From the NCBI GenBank assembly GCA_934565855.1, contig CAKTIO010000012.1:1-34086 (forward strand): a DNA stretch of 34,086 bases, written 5' to 3'. This DNA is from an uncultured Dysosmobacter sp. Lineage in GTDB: Bacteria; Bacillota; Clostridia; Oscillospirales; Oscillospiraceae. The notes below the pieces were generated by a model. That model did not search any database, was not told where the DNA came from, and worked only from the letters and a program-made list of their open reading frames with translations. Position 1 is the first letter of the stretch, and each line of letters starts with the position of its first letter. Below, piece after piece: positions 15,701 through 23,485 of the stretch. The translations under genes and the position numbers were made by a program.

Positions 15701-17147
15701 CATCCGCATCATGAACGAGACCGCCGGAAAGCCGCCGCTGATTTTAAAGGTGGACGAAAGTGAGGCGGCAGGCTCGCTGGGCATCCGGGTGCAGTCGTTT
15801 ATTGAAACGGTGCAGCTGCGCCGGGAGATGCAGGCAGAGGGCAGGGCGGAGACCCCGGTCTACTCCGTGCCGGAGCCGTACCCGGTGAAATACCGCAAGG
15901 CGGATAAGCGCCTGCGGACGCTGCTGGTGCCCAACATCTCCGCTCCGGTGACCACGCTGCTTACAGGACTGATGGCAAAGGAGGGCATCCGCTGCCAGAG
16001 TGTGCCGGTGGGTGGACTGGAACAGATTCGCTGCGGCAAGAAGTATACCCACAATGATATCTGCTTCCCCTGCCAGATGGTCATCGGCGAGCTGATCGAC
16101 GCCCTGCAGAAGGGGGACTTCCGGCAGGACGAGGTGGCAGTGGGCATGGCAAAGCTGCAATGCGACTGTCGGATGGCAAATTACTCCGCCCTGCTGCGCA
16201 AGGCGCTGGACAGCGCCGGGTTTTCCCAGGTCCCCATTCTGTCCACAGACCCCGGCGACACCAAGGGGATGCACCCCGGCGTGTCCATGCTGGGAGCGCG
16301 GACAGCGGTGGAGGCAGCGTGGCTGTTCTCCATGCTGGATATTTTGGAAGACCTGCTGCGCAAGACCCGCCCCTATGAGAAGAACCCCGGCGAGACGCAG
16401 GAGGTCTTTCAGGCAGGGGTGCAGTCCATTGCGGATGCCGTTCGGGGCGGCGTGGGGCGTGCCATTGACGCCTTCCGTGCCGCGGTGGACGCGCTGGCGG
16501 CAGTTCCCTATGACCGCTCTCAACTGAAACCCCGGGTGCTGGTGACCGGCGAGCTGCTGGTGACCTACCACCCCGGCACCAATTTCCATCTGGAGGAGTA
16601 TCTGGAGAGCAACGGCATGGAGACGGTGCTGCCCCGCATTACCTATCAGTTCCGCAAGGATTTCCTTGCCGCCATGTGCGAGATCCGGGAGTTCCGCGCA
16701 GGCATTGCCAAATATCCCTTTGCCCTGAACGCCGCGATGGCATGGATTCAGGACCGGTTGGAGAAGATCGCCCTGCGCCACCCGCTGTATGAAAGGGCGG
16801 TGGAGCCGCAGCAGCTGTACGAGGAGGTCCGCTCCATCATTCCGGAGACCCTGACCTGCGGAGAGGGCTGGCTGATGGCGGGCGAGATCGTCCACTATGC
16901 CGCCCGGGGCGTGCGCTCCTTCATCATTTTGCAGCCCTTTGGCTGCCTGCCAAACCATGTCTGTGGACGCGGTGTGACCAAGCGCATTAAGGAGGAGTAT
17001 CCCGGTGTGCAGATTCTGCCGCTGGACCTGGACCCTGACACCAGCTATGCCAATGTGGAAAACCGACTGCAAATGCTGCTGATGAACCACGGCGCGGCTC
17101 CGGCAGAGGGACAGGAGGAAGGCAGCCAGACTGCCGCTGTCAGTTGA
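12753..17147 (+). CDS. Fused 2-hydroxyacyl-CoA dehydratase activase-like protein (tandem BadF/BcrA ATPase + DUF2229 + HgdB-like)
   Basis: This 1464-residue cytosolic protein starts with two ASKHA ATPase domains of the HgdC/BadF type. Domain 1 (about 8-270) has LGIDVGSTTVKLV and ELGGQDAKVV; domain 2 (about 330-600) has LGIDSGSTTSKFV and DIGGQDMKAI. Each has two cysteines 39 residues apart (Cys136/Cys175 and Cys464/Cys503), like the cluster-binding pair of HgdC. A CTLCANHC motif (about 630) opens the DUF2229-like region, and the C-terminal third resembles dehydratase subunits. Single-domain activases use ATP to fire one electron into 2-hydroxyacyl-CoA dehydratases; the substrate of the fused form is not established. 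GAAGGAG lies 12 bases before the ATG, and no separate dehydratase genes are adjacent. Confidence 0.9.
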   Translation: MRNREELRLGIDVGSTTVKLVALDRQTGQVRYSRYQRHQAHQADTVREMLAQAAKTFPQERFRMAVCGSGGRPIAQALGVHYVQEVVSNAAAVRTRYPQVRTAIELGGQDAKVVFFHYDEARQELTTSDMRMNGSCAGGTGAFIDEIAALLNVPADGFEALAAQGTTVYDISGRCGVFAKTDIQPLLIQGAARADIALSTFHAIAKQTIGGLSQGLELTPPIIFEGGPLTFNPTLVKVFAQRLGLSEEQVVLPEHPETIVALGTALAVDELFPETDPEELTLREAARRLENYRVTGREVVAGVPYFATPEEKRAFTERHLRQLKKPVEFTGSVLRGYLGIDSGSTTSKFVLMDEDGQVVDTFYDNNRGEPLKVVRRGLNQLAERYRQKGVQLEILGLGTTGYGEKMLASAFGADYHTVETVAHARGCGRFFPEATFLLDIGGQDMKAIWLKNGIVTNIMVNEACSSGCGSFLENFGASLHIPVEQIAAAAFRSRDPAVLGSRCTVFMNSTIINEQRNGKQTDDIMAGLCRSIIENVFTKVVRISNPAELGDHIVVQGGTFRNLAVLRALEEYLGKEVTLAPYPGEMGALGAAIAAREHIEKNGYANGKCSSFIGFDAVRDFTYTTESGVRCTLCANHCSRTVMRFNTGEAYVTGNRCDRGALLADSWEELLEKVRETDRRRNQVPDLFRKRREWLFEDYPFHPAAPQKKQIIGIPRVLEFWDSMPFWTTFFHALGFETKLSHESSRKQFENGLQYVASDTICFPAKLVHGHILDLMGQKVDRIFFPYIMHMPTENRGEKSPYVCPVIMGYPMVIRNFQAPAAAFDTPVFHWFSEKDRSRQICRYAVETLDATEKQAKDAYAQAEQALLSFRQRLTDTAQTILQGAEAQGKFAVVLAGRPYHTDPLVSHGISDMFTRQGIPVLTVDSLPHLHEADLHQSRVEITNDFHARMLSGAFTAAAEPALEYVQIVSFGCGHDAILSDEIIRIMNETAGKPPLILKVDESEAAGSLGIRVQSFIETVQLRREMQAEGRAETPVYSVPEPYPVKYRKADKRLRTLLVPNISAPVTTLLTGLMAKEGIRCQSVPVGGLEQIRCGKKYTHNDICFPCQMVIGELIDALQKGDFRQDEVAVGMAKLQCDCRMANYSALLRKALDSAGFSQVPILSTDPGDTKGMHPGVSMLGARTAVEAAWLFSMLDILEDLLRKTRPYEKNPGETQEVFQAGVQSIADAVRGGVGRAIDAFRAAVDALAAVPYDRSQLKPRVLVTGELLVTYHPGTNFHLEEYLESNGMETVLPRITYQFRKDFLAAMCEIREFRAGIAKYPFALNAAMAWIQDRLEKIALRHPLYERAVEPQQLYEEVRSIIPETLTCGEGWLMAGEIVHYAARGVRSFIILQPFGCLPNHVCGRGVTKRIKEEYPGVQILPLDLDPDTSYANVENRLQMLLMNHGAAPAEGQEEGSQTAAVS

Positions 17148-17203
17148 CGGCGCTGGAAAGGGAACGCTTTTGCAGAAAAGCACCGAAAAATCAAGAGGAC
17201 CGG

Positions 17204-17232
17204 AAGGGGCGGGAGTTTCCCGCCCCTTTTTT
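17204..17232 (+). terminator. Intrinsic terminator of the activase
   Basis: AAGGGGCGGGA and TCCCGCCCCTT close a GTT loop and run into a T-tract. Confidence 0.92.
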
Positions 17233-17245
17233 CCTGCGGATTTAC

Positions 17246-17274
17246 TTGCTTTTCCCTGTGGGGATGGCTATAAT
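17246..17274 (+). promoter_or_regulatory. Sigma-A promoter for the second MATE gene
   Basis: TTGCTT, a 17-bp spacer and a perfect TATAAT lie between the activase terminator and the transporter start. Confidence 0.75.
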
Positions 17275-17306
17275 GGCTCTGCTGATAACGAAAATGGAGT
17301 GTGCTT

Positions 17307-18695
17307 ATGAGAACGGGAGAGAATCGTCAGGACCTGACGGAGGGTGCGATCTGGGAAAAGCTGCTGGTGTTTTTCCTGCCTATCGCTGCCGGAACGCTGT
17401 TTCAGCAGCTGTATAACACAGTGGATGCCATTGTAGTGGGAAAATTTGTGGGAACCGGAGCGCTGGCGTCGGTGGGCGGCAGCACCGCCCAGATCATCGC
17501 GCTGGTCATCGGCTTTTTTGTGGCGATGTCCGGCGGCGCGGCGGTCATCATCGCCCAGATGTGCGGCGCGGGCGGAAAAGAGCGCATTGCCCGGGCGTCC
17601 CAGTCCGCCATGACCTTCAGCCTGCTGATGGGTCTGGTGCTGACGGTGCTGGGTGTCTGGCTGACACCGTCGCTGCTGCGCTGGATGGGAACCACTGCCG
17701 ATACGCTGGAGGGGTCCACCCTGTACCTGCGCATTTATTTCTGCGGCACGGTGTTCAATCTGCTGTTCAACATGGGGTCCAGCATCCTGCGTGCCATGGG
17801 AGATTCCCGCCGTCCCTTTTACTATTTAATTGCCAGCTGTATCAGCAACATCATTCTGGACCTGGTGCTGGTGGTGGGCTGCCAGTGGGGCGTTGCCGGT
17901 GTGGCAGTGGCAACGGTGCTGTCCCAGCTGCTGAGCATGGTGCTGGTGCTGTGGCAGATGTGCCGGACCCGGGAGCCGTACCGCATTTCCCTGTGCCGCC
18001 CGGGCATTGACCGGGGCATTATGGCGCGGATGCTGCGCATCGGCATTCCCGCCGGATTGCAGGCAAGCATGTATAGCATGTCCAACCTGATCGTGCAGGT
18101 GGGTGTGAACACGCTGGGGACCACGGTGGTGGCGGCGTGGACCATGACCAGCAAGGTGGACGGTATCTACTGGGCAATGAGCAATGCGCTGGGTACGGCA
18201 ATGATGAGCTTTGTAGGGCAGAACTTTGGTGCCGCCCGGCTGGACCGGGTGCGCAAAAGCGTGCGGGTAGGGCTGACCCTGTTCACCGTTCTGACAGCGG
18301 TGCTGGTGGCGGCGCTGCTGGCGGTGGGGCGCTTCGGGCTGCACTGGTTCTCCGACGATCAGGAGGTCATCGCCTACACCTGGGAGATGCTTACCTACTT
18401 TGTGCCGTACTATTTTGTCTGGACCTCCATTGAGGTGATCTCCGGTATGCTGCGGGGCGTGGGAGACGCGCTGGCTCCGGTAGCCATCACCAGCGTGGGT
18501 GTGTGCGTGCTGCGCATTGTGTGGGTAGCAACGGTGTTTGCCCGGTTCCATACGGTGCGGGGCATCAGCCTGTGCTATCCCGTGTCCTGGTTCGTCACGG
18601 CGGTGGCGATGGTCGCCTATTACCGCAGCGGACATTGGATGCGCCCCCACGGAGAGCCGAAGCAGCTGCGGCGGGCGCTCTTTTCCAAGGAATAA
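17307..18695 (+). CDS. MATE family efflux transporter (second of two)
   Basis: The 462-residue protein has about 12 hydrophobic segments and the MATE opening LLVFFLPIAAGTLFQQLYNTVDAIVVGKFVG. It presumably exports small molecules by Na+ or H+ antiport; the substrate is unknown. ATG 17307 is preferred over GTG 17301 because GGAG lies seven bases before the ATG and only one base before the GTG. It has its own promoter and terminator and stands just before the copper cassette, but nothing ties it to copper. It shares the FQQLYN-VDA--VG signature with the MATE protein at 4.6 kb, yet the two differ along most of their length. Confidence 0.92.
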   Translation: MRTGENRQDLTEGAIWEKLLVFFLPIAAGTLFQQLYNTVDAIVVGKFVGTGALASVGGSTAQIIALVIGFFVAMSGGAAVIIAQMCGAGGKERIARASQSAMTFSLLMGLVLTVLGVWLTPSLLRWMGTTADTLEGSTLYLRIYFCGTVFNLLFNMGSSILRAMGDSRRPFYYLIASCISNIILDLVLVVGCQWGVAGVAVATVLSQLLSMVLVLWQMCRTREPYRISLCRPGIDRGIMARMLRIGIPAGLQASMYSMSNLIVQVGVNTLGTTVVAAWTMTSKVDGIYWAMSNALGTAMMSFVGQNFGAARLDRVRKSVRVGLTLFTVLTAVLVAALLAVGRFGLHWFSDDQEVIAYTWEMLTYFVPYYFVWTSIEVISGMLRGVGDALAPVAITSVGVCVLRIVWVATVFARFHTVRGISLCYPVSWFVTAVAMVAYYRSGHWMRPHGEPKQLRRALFSKE

Positions 18696-18701
18696 CCCCT
18701 G

Positions 18702-18740
18702 TGCGATCTGGAAACACTGAGTTCCAGATCGCATTTTTTT
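18702..18740 (+). terminator. Intrinsic terminator of the second MATE gene
   Basis: TGCGATCTGGAA and TTCCAGATCGCA pair perfectly (12 bp) around an eight-base loop and are followed by TTTTTTT. Confidence 0.93.
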
Positions 18741-18751
18741 GCTCAGAGAGG

Positions 18752-18780
18752 TTGACAAATACCTGGAGGGGGTATATATT
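18752..18780 (+). promoter_or_regulatory. Copper-responsive sigma-A promoter of csoR-copA
   Basis: TTGACA is a perfect -35 and TATATT a good -10, separated by 17 bp. One CsoR-type operator fills the spacer and another covers the transcription start, so bound CsoR would block RNA polymerase. Confidence 0.85.
18759..18775. promoter_or_regulatory. CsoR operator 1 (within promoter spacer)
   Basis: ATACCTGGAGGGGGTAT is an imperfect palindrome with intact ATACC/GGTAT ends and a G-rich centre, the CsoR operator pattern. It sits between -35 and -10. Confidence 0.7.
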
Positions 18781-18784
18781 CAAG

Positions 18785-18801
18785 ATACCCCCAAGGGGTA
18801 T
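18785..18801. promoter_or_regulatory. CsoR operator 2 (at transcription start)
   Basis: ATACCCCCAAGGGGTAT is close to the classical CsoR site, a GC-rich palindrome with TACCCC/GGGGTA arms. Its centre is 26 bp from the centre of operator 1. It overlaps the expected transcription start and lies right before the ribosome site. Confidence 0.85.
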
Positions 18802-18815
18802 AGGAGGAAAGGCGT

Positions 18816-19127
18816 ATGGAAGAGAAAACACCCTGTTGCTGTTGCAGCGGAAAAACCACCGTCCGTCCGGAGGAGCAGAAGAAAAAGCTGCTGAACCGGC
18901 TGAAGCGGCTGGAGGGACAGATCCGCGGCATTCAGACCATGATCGAGCAGGATGCCTACTGCAACGATATCCTGATCCAGTCTGCGGCGGTAAATGCTGC
19001 CATGAACGCATTTAATAAGGAACTGCTGGCAAACCACATCCGCAGCTGCGTGGCGCGGGACATCCGGGACGGCAGGGACGAGGTCATTGACGAGCTGGTG
19101 TCCACCATCCAAAAGCTGATGCGGTAA
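18816..19127 (+). CDS. csoR: Copper-sensing repressor CsoR
   Basis: CsoR is a homotetrameric, all-helical repressor that releases DNA when it binds Cu(I). This 103-residue protein has the core [22 protein letters not shown] and the Cu(I) ligand set Cys49-His74-Cys78. The spacing of 25 and 4 residues is the same as in the characterised Mycobacterium CsoR (Cys36-His61-Cys65). The oddity is the N-terminal tail with four consecutive cysteines at residues 7-10, which the classical proteins lack and which could bind extra metal. AGGAGG precedes the ATG. copA follows after 28 bp, and two operators lie in the promoter, so autoregulation with copA is very likely. Confidence 0.93.
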   Translation: MEEKTPCCCCSGKTTVRPEEQKKKLLNRLKRLEGQIRGIQTMIEQDAYCNDILIQSAAVNAAMNAFNKELLANHIRSCVARDIRDGRDEVIDELVSTIQKLMR

Positions 19128-19155
19128 CATCCGGCACAAAGGAAACGGAGGAAGC

Positions 19156-21660
19156 ATGAAACAATATACGGTAACGGGCATGAGCTGTGCCGCCTGCAGT
19201 GCCCGTGTGGAAAAGGCGGTATCTCAAGTGCCTGGGGTCACAGCATGCTCTGTGAGCCTGCTGACCAACTCAATGGGAGTGGAGGGCACGGCATCGCCCC
19301 AGGACATCGTGGCAGCCGTGCAGGCGGCAGGCTACGGCGCGTCTCCCAAGGGGGCGGAGGGCGCTGCCGCGCCATCGCAGGACGAGGCGCTGCTGGAGGA
19401 CCATGAGACCCCGGTGTTGAAGCGCCGCCTGCTGGCGTCTCTGGGCTTTTTGATCGTGCTGATGTACTTCTCAATGGGACATATGATGTGGGGATGGCCG
19501 CTGCCGGGCTTCTTCACAGACAACCATGTGGCGATGGGACTGGTGCAGCTGCTGCTGACGGTGGTTGTCATGGTCATCAACCAGAGGTTTTTCATCAGCG
19601 GCTTTAAGAGCCTGTGGCACCGGGCACCCAATATGGATACGCTGGTAGCAATGGGCTCCGCGGCAGCGTTTGCTTACAGCACTTACGCTCTGTTTGCCAT
19701 GACCGGCGCGCAGGTCCGGGGGGATGCCGAGGGCGTGATGGGCTACATGCACGAGTTTTACTTTGAGTCTGCCGCCATGATCCTGACGCTCATCACCGTG
19801 GGCAAAATGCTGGAGGCACGCTCCAAGGGCAAGACCACCGATGCGCTGAAAGGGCTGATGAAGCTGGCACCCAAGACTGCCACGGTGGTCCGGGACGGGC
19901 AGGAGACAGAGGTTCCTATTGAGCAGATGGCGGCCGATGACGTATTTGTGGTGCGCCCAGGTGAGAACATCCCTGTGGACGGTGTGGTGCTGGAGGGCAG
20001 CAGTGCGGTGAATGAGTCCGCCCTGACTGGTGAGAGCATCCCCGTGGATAAGGCGGAGGGTGACAGTGTGTCCGCCGCCACCATCAATCAATCCGGCTTC
20101 CTGAAGTGCCGGGCGACCCGGGTAGGCGAGGACACGACCCTCTCCCAGATCATCCGGATGGTCAGCGACGCGGCGGCAACAAAGGCGCCCATTGCCAAAA
20201 TCGCTGACAAGGTGTCCGGCGTGTTCGTTCCGGCAGTCATCACCGTGGCGGTGGTCACTACTGTGGTGTGGCTGCTGGCGGGACAGACCTTTGGCTTTGC
20301 GCTGGCACGGGGCATTTCCGTGCTGGTTATCAGTTGCCCCTGTGCTTTGGGTCTTGCTACGCCGGTGGCGATCATGGTGGGCAACGGCGTAGGTGCGAAA
20401 AACGGTATCCTCTTTAAAACCGCCGTATCGCTGGAAAATGCCGGAAAGGTGGACATTGTGGCGCTGGATAAGACCGGCACCATCACCAACGGTACGCCGG
20501 TGGTAACAGATGTGCTGGCGGTGGAGGGAACTCCGGAGGAGGAGCTGCTGCGGCAGGCATATGCGCTGGAAAACCGCAGCGAGCATCCGCTGGCACGGGC
20601 AGTGGTCCAGTACGCGCAGGAGAAGCAGCTTTCCGCCGGAGAGGTGACGGACTTTCAGGCGCTGCCAGGCAACGGCTTGACTGCAAAGCAGAATGGCGCG
20701 GTGCTGGCAGCGGGAAACCTTACCTTTGCCGAAAAGCACGCGGAAATATCCGATCAGACGCGTCGGCAGGCGGACGAGCTGGCGGCACAGGGAAAAACGC
20801 CGCTGTTCTTCCTGCGGGATGGAGCGCTGCTGGGTGTCATCGCCGTGGCGGACACCATCAAGGAGGACAGCCCCCGTGCCGTGCAGGAGCTGCGGAATAT
20901 GGGGGTCCGTGTGGTGATGCTTACCGGAGATAACCAGCGCACGGCGGAAGCCATCGGACGTCAGGCAGGCGTGGATGAGGTCATTGCCGGAGTTCTGCCG
21001 GAGGGTAAGGAAAGCACCATCCGCCAGCTGCAAAAGCAGGGCAGCGTGGCAATGGTGGGTGACGGTATCAATGATGCACCGGCGCTGACCCGGGCGGACG
21101 TCGGCATTGCCATCGGAGCGGGAACGGACGTTGCCATCGACGCGGCGGATGTGGTGCTGATGAAGAGCCGTCTGGCGGATGTGCCTGCGGCGGTCCGGCT
21201 GAGCCGCGCCACCATCCGCAACATTCATGAAAACCTGTTCTGGGCATTCTTCTACAATGTCATCGGCATTCCGCTGGCGGCAGGTGTCTGGATCCCGCTG
21301 TTTCACTGGCAGCTGAACCCCATGTTCGGCGCGGCGGCAATGAGCCTGTCCAGCTTTTGTGTGGTGTCCAATGCCCTGCGGCTGAATTTTGTAAGAGTTC
21401 ATGACAGCAAGAGGGACCGCCCTCTGAAAAATAAACGAAAGAAGGAACAAACAACGATGGAAAAGACTTTGAAGATCGAAGGCATGATGTGTACGCACTG
21501 TGAGGCACGGGTGAAGAAGTGTCTGGAGGAGCTTCCCGGCGTTACGCAGGCAGAGGTCAGCCATGAGAAGGGGACGGCTGTGGTGACCATGACGGAGGAC
21601 GTTCCGGTGGGAACCATGAAGAAGGCTGTGGAGGATCAGGGCTACCAGGTTCTGAACTGA
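19156..21660 (+). CDS. copA: Copper-translocating P1B-type ATPase CopA with C-terminal CopZ-like domain
   Basis: This ATPase exports Cu(I) across the membrane. The 834-residue protein has an N-terminal heavy-metal domain ([11 protein letters not shown], Cys11/Cys14) and eight expected membrane helices. Helix 6 has the metal-site motif CPC (394-396); the protein also has the actuator TGES, phosphorylation motif DKTGT (Asp438), nucleotide-domain SEHPLA and hinge [10 protein letters not shown]. After the last helix a basic linker ([10 protein letters not shown]) joins a second heavy-metal domain with [11 protein letters not shown] (Cys779/Cys782). That tail starts at Met768 (ATG 21457), preceded by AAGGA, and looks like a copZ chaperone gene joined in frame. 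GGAGGA precedes the main ATG. It is regulated with csoR. Confidence 0.95.
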   Translation: MKQYTVTGMSCAACSARVEKAVSQVPGVTACSVSLLTNSMGVEGTASPQDIVAAVQAAGYGASPKGAEGAAAPSQDEALLEDHETPVLKRRLLASLGFLIVLMYFSMGHMMWGWPLPGFFTDNHVAMGLVQLLLTVVVMVINQRFFISGFKSLWHRAPNMDTLVAMGSAAAFAYSTYALFAMTGAQVRGDAEGVMGYMHEFYFESAAMILTLITVGKMLEARSKGKTTDALKGLMKLAPKTATVVRDGQETEVPIEQMAADDVFVVRPGENIPVDGVVLEGSSAVNESALTGESIPVDKAEGDSVSAATINQSGFLKCRATRVGEDTTLSQIIRMVSDAAATKAPIAKIADKVSGVFVPAVITVAVVTTVVWLLAGQTFGFALARGISVLVISCPCALGLATPVAIMVGNGVGAKNGILFKTAVSLENAGKVDIVALDKTGTITNGTPVVTDVLAVEGTPEEELLRQAYALENRSEHPLARAVVQYAQEKQLSAGEVTDFQALPGNGLTAKQNGAVLAAGNLTFAEKHAEISDQTRRQADELAAQGKTPLFFLRDGALLGVIAVADTIKEDSPRAVQELRNMGVRVVMLTGDNQRTAEAIGRQAGVDEVIAGVLPEGKESTIRQLQKQGSVAMVGDGINDAPALTRADVGIAIGAGTDVAIDAADVVLMKSRLADVPAAVRLSRATIRNIHENLFWAFFYNVIGIPLAAGVWIPLFHWQLNPMFGAAAMSLSSFCVVSNALRLNFVRVHDSKRDRPLKNKRKKEQTTMEKTLKIEGMMCTHCEARVKKCLEELPGVTQAEVSHEKGTAVVTMTEDVPVGTMKKAVEDQGYQVLN
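21457..21660 (+). CDS. Possible separately translated CopZ-like chaperone (internal start in copA)
   Basis: ATG 21457, in frame within copA, has GAAGGA 10-15 bases upstream. It would give a 67-residue protein that is exactly one heavy-metal domain: [18 protein letters not shown] at the start and a complete beta-alpha-beta-beta-alpha-beta length. Free CopZ proteins of this size carry Cu(I) to CopA. There is no separate stop codon for an upstream CopA, so the domain is also part of the full ATPase. Internal initiation is inference from the ribosome-site-like sequence. Confidence 0.3.
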   Translation: MEKTLKIEGMMCTHCEARVKKCLEELPGVTQAEVSHEKGTAVVTMTEDVPVGTMKKAVEDQGYQVLN

Positions 21661-21674
21661 ATCTCTTGAAGAGC

Positions 21675-21712
21675 ATCTCCGGAGGCGGGGTTTCCGTCTC
21701 CGGAGATTTTTT
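21675..21712 (+). terminator. Intrinsic terminator of csoR-copA
   Basis: ATCTCCGGAGGCGG and CCGTCTCCGGAGAT (14 bp, one G-T pair) close a five-base loop and are followed by a T-run. Confidence 0.92.
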
Positions 21713-21811
21713 ACAGGGATGCCCGCGGACAGTTCTCCCACACGGAAGACTTCTTTTTAAGCGCCGGAAGCCTCTGGACCTGCAAAAGAGGAAAAGAGCG
21801 CCGCGGATGGG

Positions 21812-21841
21812 TAGACATTTTCAAAGCACAGGTGGTAGAAT
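21812..21841 (+). promoter_or_regulatory. Promoter for the DMT transporter
   Basis: TAGACA, an 18-bp spacer and TGGTAGAAT (extended -10) fit sigma-A. The leader to 21877 is about 30 bases. Confidence 0.6.
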
Positions 21842-21876
21842 AAAGCTGTTATTTTCTGCATATGGGAGAGAGGATC

Positions 21877-22830
21877 ATGAAAAAGGGATACCTGTGCATT
21901 GCCATTGCCACCTGGCTGTTCTCCAGCATGGAGATTGCGCTGAAATTGATTTCCGGACAGTTTAATCCCATCCAACTGACCTTCAGCCGTTTTTTGGCTG
22001 GCGGACTGGTGCTGCTGCCGCTGGCAATCGGTACCCTGCGGAAGCGTGGGCTTCGACTGGACGGTGCCGCTTTGCGCGCCTTTGCGTTTTTGGGGCTGCT
22101 GGGCATGACGGTGGCAATGTCCCTTTACCAGATGGGCGTGGCAAGGGTGGAGGCGTCTGTGGTGGCGGTGCTGTTTTCCAGCAATCCTATTTTCGTGACG
22201 CTGTTTGCTTTCCTGCTGCTGAAGGAACCCATTCATAAAAACCAGGTGCTGGGGCTGACGCTGGATATCTGCGGTATTCTGGTCATCATTCGCCCCTGGG
22301 ATCTGCGGCTGGACCCTCTGGGAGTGCTGTTTGTCATACTGTCTACGCTGCTGTTCTCGCTTTACAGCGTGTGCGGAAAGCGGCAGTGTGCCAAATTCGG
22401 CGCGTTGGTGGTCACCTGCTTTGGCTTCCTCTTCGGCTCCGGAGAGATGATGCTGCTGTCCCTGCTGACCCATATCCCAGCGGTTTCCGCCGCCATGCTG
22501 CGGGCGGGACTTCCGGTGTTTTCCAACATTCCCTTCTTTACGGGCTACACCCTGACCAACTTGCCGGTGATCCTCTATATTTTCTTGGGCGTCACGGGAC
22601 TGGGGTTCAGCTGCTATTTCCTGGCGATGGAGCATACCTCCGCCCAGCAGACATCTCTGGTGTTTTTCTTCAAGCCCGCGCTGGCACCTGTGCTGGCGGC
22701 GCTGGCGCTGCATGAGCAGATCCCCTTCCATATGGTCTGCGGCATTGTGCTAATCCTGTGCGGATCGATGTCCTCTCTGCTGCCGGGACTGATGGCAGCC
22801 AGACGGCAGAGGCTTTCTGCGGAGAAGTAA
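21877..22830 (+). CDS. EamA/DMT superfamily transporter
   Basis: This is a 317-residue protein with about ten hydrophobic helices in two EamA repeats. The first repeat has FNPIQLTFSRFLAGGLVLLPLA and ARVEASVVAVLFSSNPIFVTLFAFLLLKEP. The second has EHTSAQQTSLVFFFKPALAPVLAALALHEQIP. The repeated pattern of Pro-containing helix followed by a short EP or EQ loop is typical of drug/metabolite transporters. The substrate is unknown; family members move amino acids, nucleotide sugars or other metabolites. ATG 21877 is preferred over 21862 because GGGAG/GAGAGG lies between them. It is monocistronic, with a strong terminator after it. Confidence 0.87.
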   Translation: MKKGYLCIAIATWLFSSMEIALKLISGQFNPIQLTFSRFLAGGLVLLPLAIGTLRKRGLRLDGAALRAFAFLGLLGMTVAMSLYQMGVARVEASVVAVLFSSNPIFVTLFAFLLLKEPIHKNQVLGLTLDICGILVIIRPWDLRLDPLGVLFVILSTLLFSLYSVCGKRQCAKFGALVVTCFGFLFGSGEMMLLSLLTHIPAVSAAMLRAGLPVFSNIPFFTGYTLTNLPVILYIFLGVTGLGFSCYFLAMEHTSAQQTSLVFFFKPALAPVLAALALHEQIPFHMVCGIVLILCGSMSSLLPGLMAARRQRLSAEK

Positions 22831-22873
22831 GGGAAACAGTACAAAACAAAATGTTTTACACGGAGATATCATC

Positions 22874-22911
22874 AAACAGGGCGTTGCTCTCACGAGCAGC
22901 GTCCTGTTTTT
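22874..22911 (+). terminator. Intrinsic terminator of the DMT gene
   Basis: AAACAGGGCGTTGCTC and GAGCAGCGTCCTGTTT pair with two imperfect positions around TCAC and continue into T's. Confidence 0.88.
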
Positions 22912-22934
22912 GCAGAAAATTCACAATTTCGCTA

Positions 22935-22964
22935 TTGACTTTCTGTGCAGAAATCCCCTATAAT
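22935..22964 (+). promoter_or_regulatory. Sigma-A promoter of the marR-ABC operon
   Basis: TTGACT, an 18-bp spacer and a perfect TATAAT. Transcription would start near 22971, at the edge of the palindromic operator candidate. Confidence 0.8.
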
Positions 22965-22970
22965 GCTCGC

Positions 22971-22987
22971 TACCAAACAGTTTGCTA
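22971..22987. promoter_or_regulatory. Candidate MarR operator
   Basis: TACCAAACAGTTTGCTA is a 17-bp near-perfect palindrome (CAAAC-A-GTTTG core, one mismatched pair in the outer arms) directly after the -10 box. A second, weaker dyad, GTTTGCTAACGAAC, overlaps its right side. The position at the transcription start and ahead of a MarR gene suggests autorepression. Confidence 0.65.
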
Positions 22988-23005
22988 ACGAACGGAGATG
23001 AGGGC

Positions 23006-23479
23006 TTGCATCAAATCAATTCTGTCATGCACGAACTGCGGGTGGTCATCAACCAGATCAACCGCCGGGCAGAGGCATCCATCCCGCAGGAGCTGAAGTG
23101 CAGTATGACTGAGACCCAGTGCCGTGTCATCGAATTTTTGTACCGGCGACGGGGCAGAGACGTGTTTCAGAAGGATGTGGAGGCGGAGTTTGCCATTACC
23201 CGTGCCACCGCGTCCAAAATGCTCAGCAATATGGAGCAGCGGGGACTCATCCAGCGCAGCGGCGTGGAGGGCGACGCCCGGCTGAAGCGGCTCTGCCTGA
23301 CGGAGAAATCTCTGCAAAAATTCCACTTGATGCAGGGCAGCGCCCAGAGGTTTGAGCAGCGGGTGACCTATGGCATGACGGAGGAGGAACGGCAGGAGCT
23401 GCTGCGCCTTCTTCGGATCATTGAGAGAAACATGGAAACGGACGATCCCCGCCCTTCGGCGGAGACGGAAAGGAGATAA
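23006..23479 (+). CDS. MarR family transcriptional regulator
   Basis: This roughly 157-residue protein has a winged helix-turn-helix, with DVFQKDVEAEFAITRATASKMLSNMEQRGLIQRS as recognition helix and start of the wing and GDARLKRLCLTEKS as wing end. N- and C-terminal helices serve for dimerisation. MarR dimers usually repress an adjacent efflux operon and let go on ligand binding; here two ABC exporter genes follow after six bases. TTG 23006 is the likely start: GGAG lies eight bases before it. The frame is open to a TTG at 22982, but that lies inside the operator candidate, and the ATG at 23027 lacks a ribosome site. The inducer is unknown. Confidence 0.9.
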   Translation: MHQINSVMHELRVVINQINRRAEASIPQELKCSMTETQCRVIEFLYRRRGRDVFQKDVEAEFAITRATASKMLSNMEQRGLIQRSGVEGDARLKRLCLTEKSLQKFHLMQGSAQRFEQRVTYGMTEEERQELLRLLRIIERNMETDDPRPSAETERR

Positions 23480-23485
23480 GAGCCT

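Noticed and set aside
15744..17183. Long open frame opposite the activase
   Set aside because: Antisense shadow; composition reflects complementary third-position GC bias.
19471..21741. Very long open frame on the strand opposite copA
   Set aside because: It is the antisense shadow of a GC-rich, strongly biased gene; the product is Gln/His/Arg-rich with no domain and has no ribosome site.
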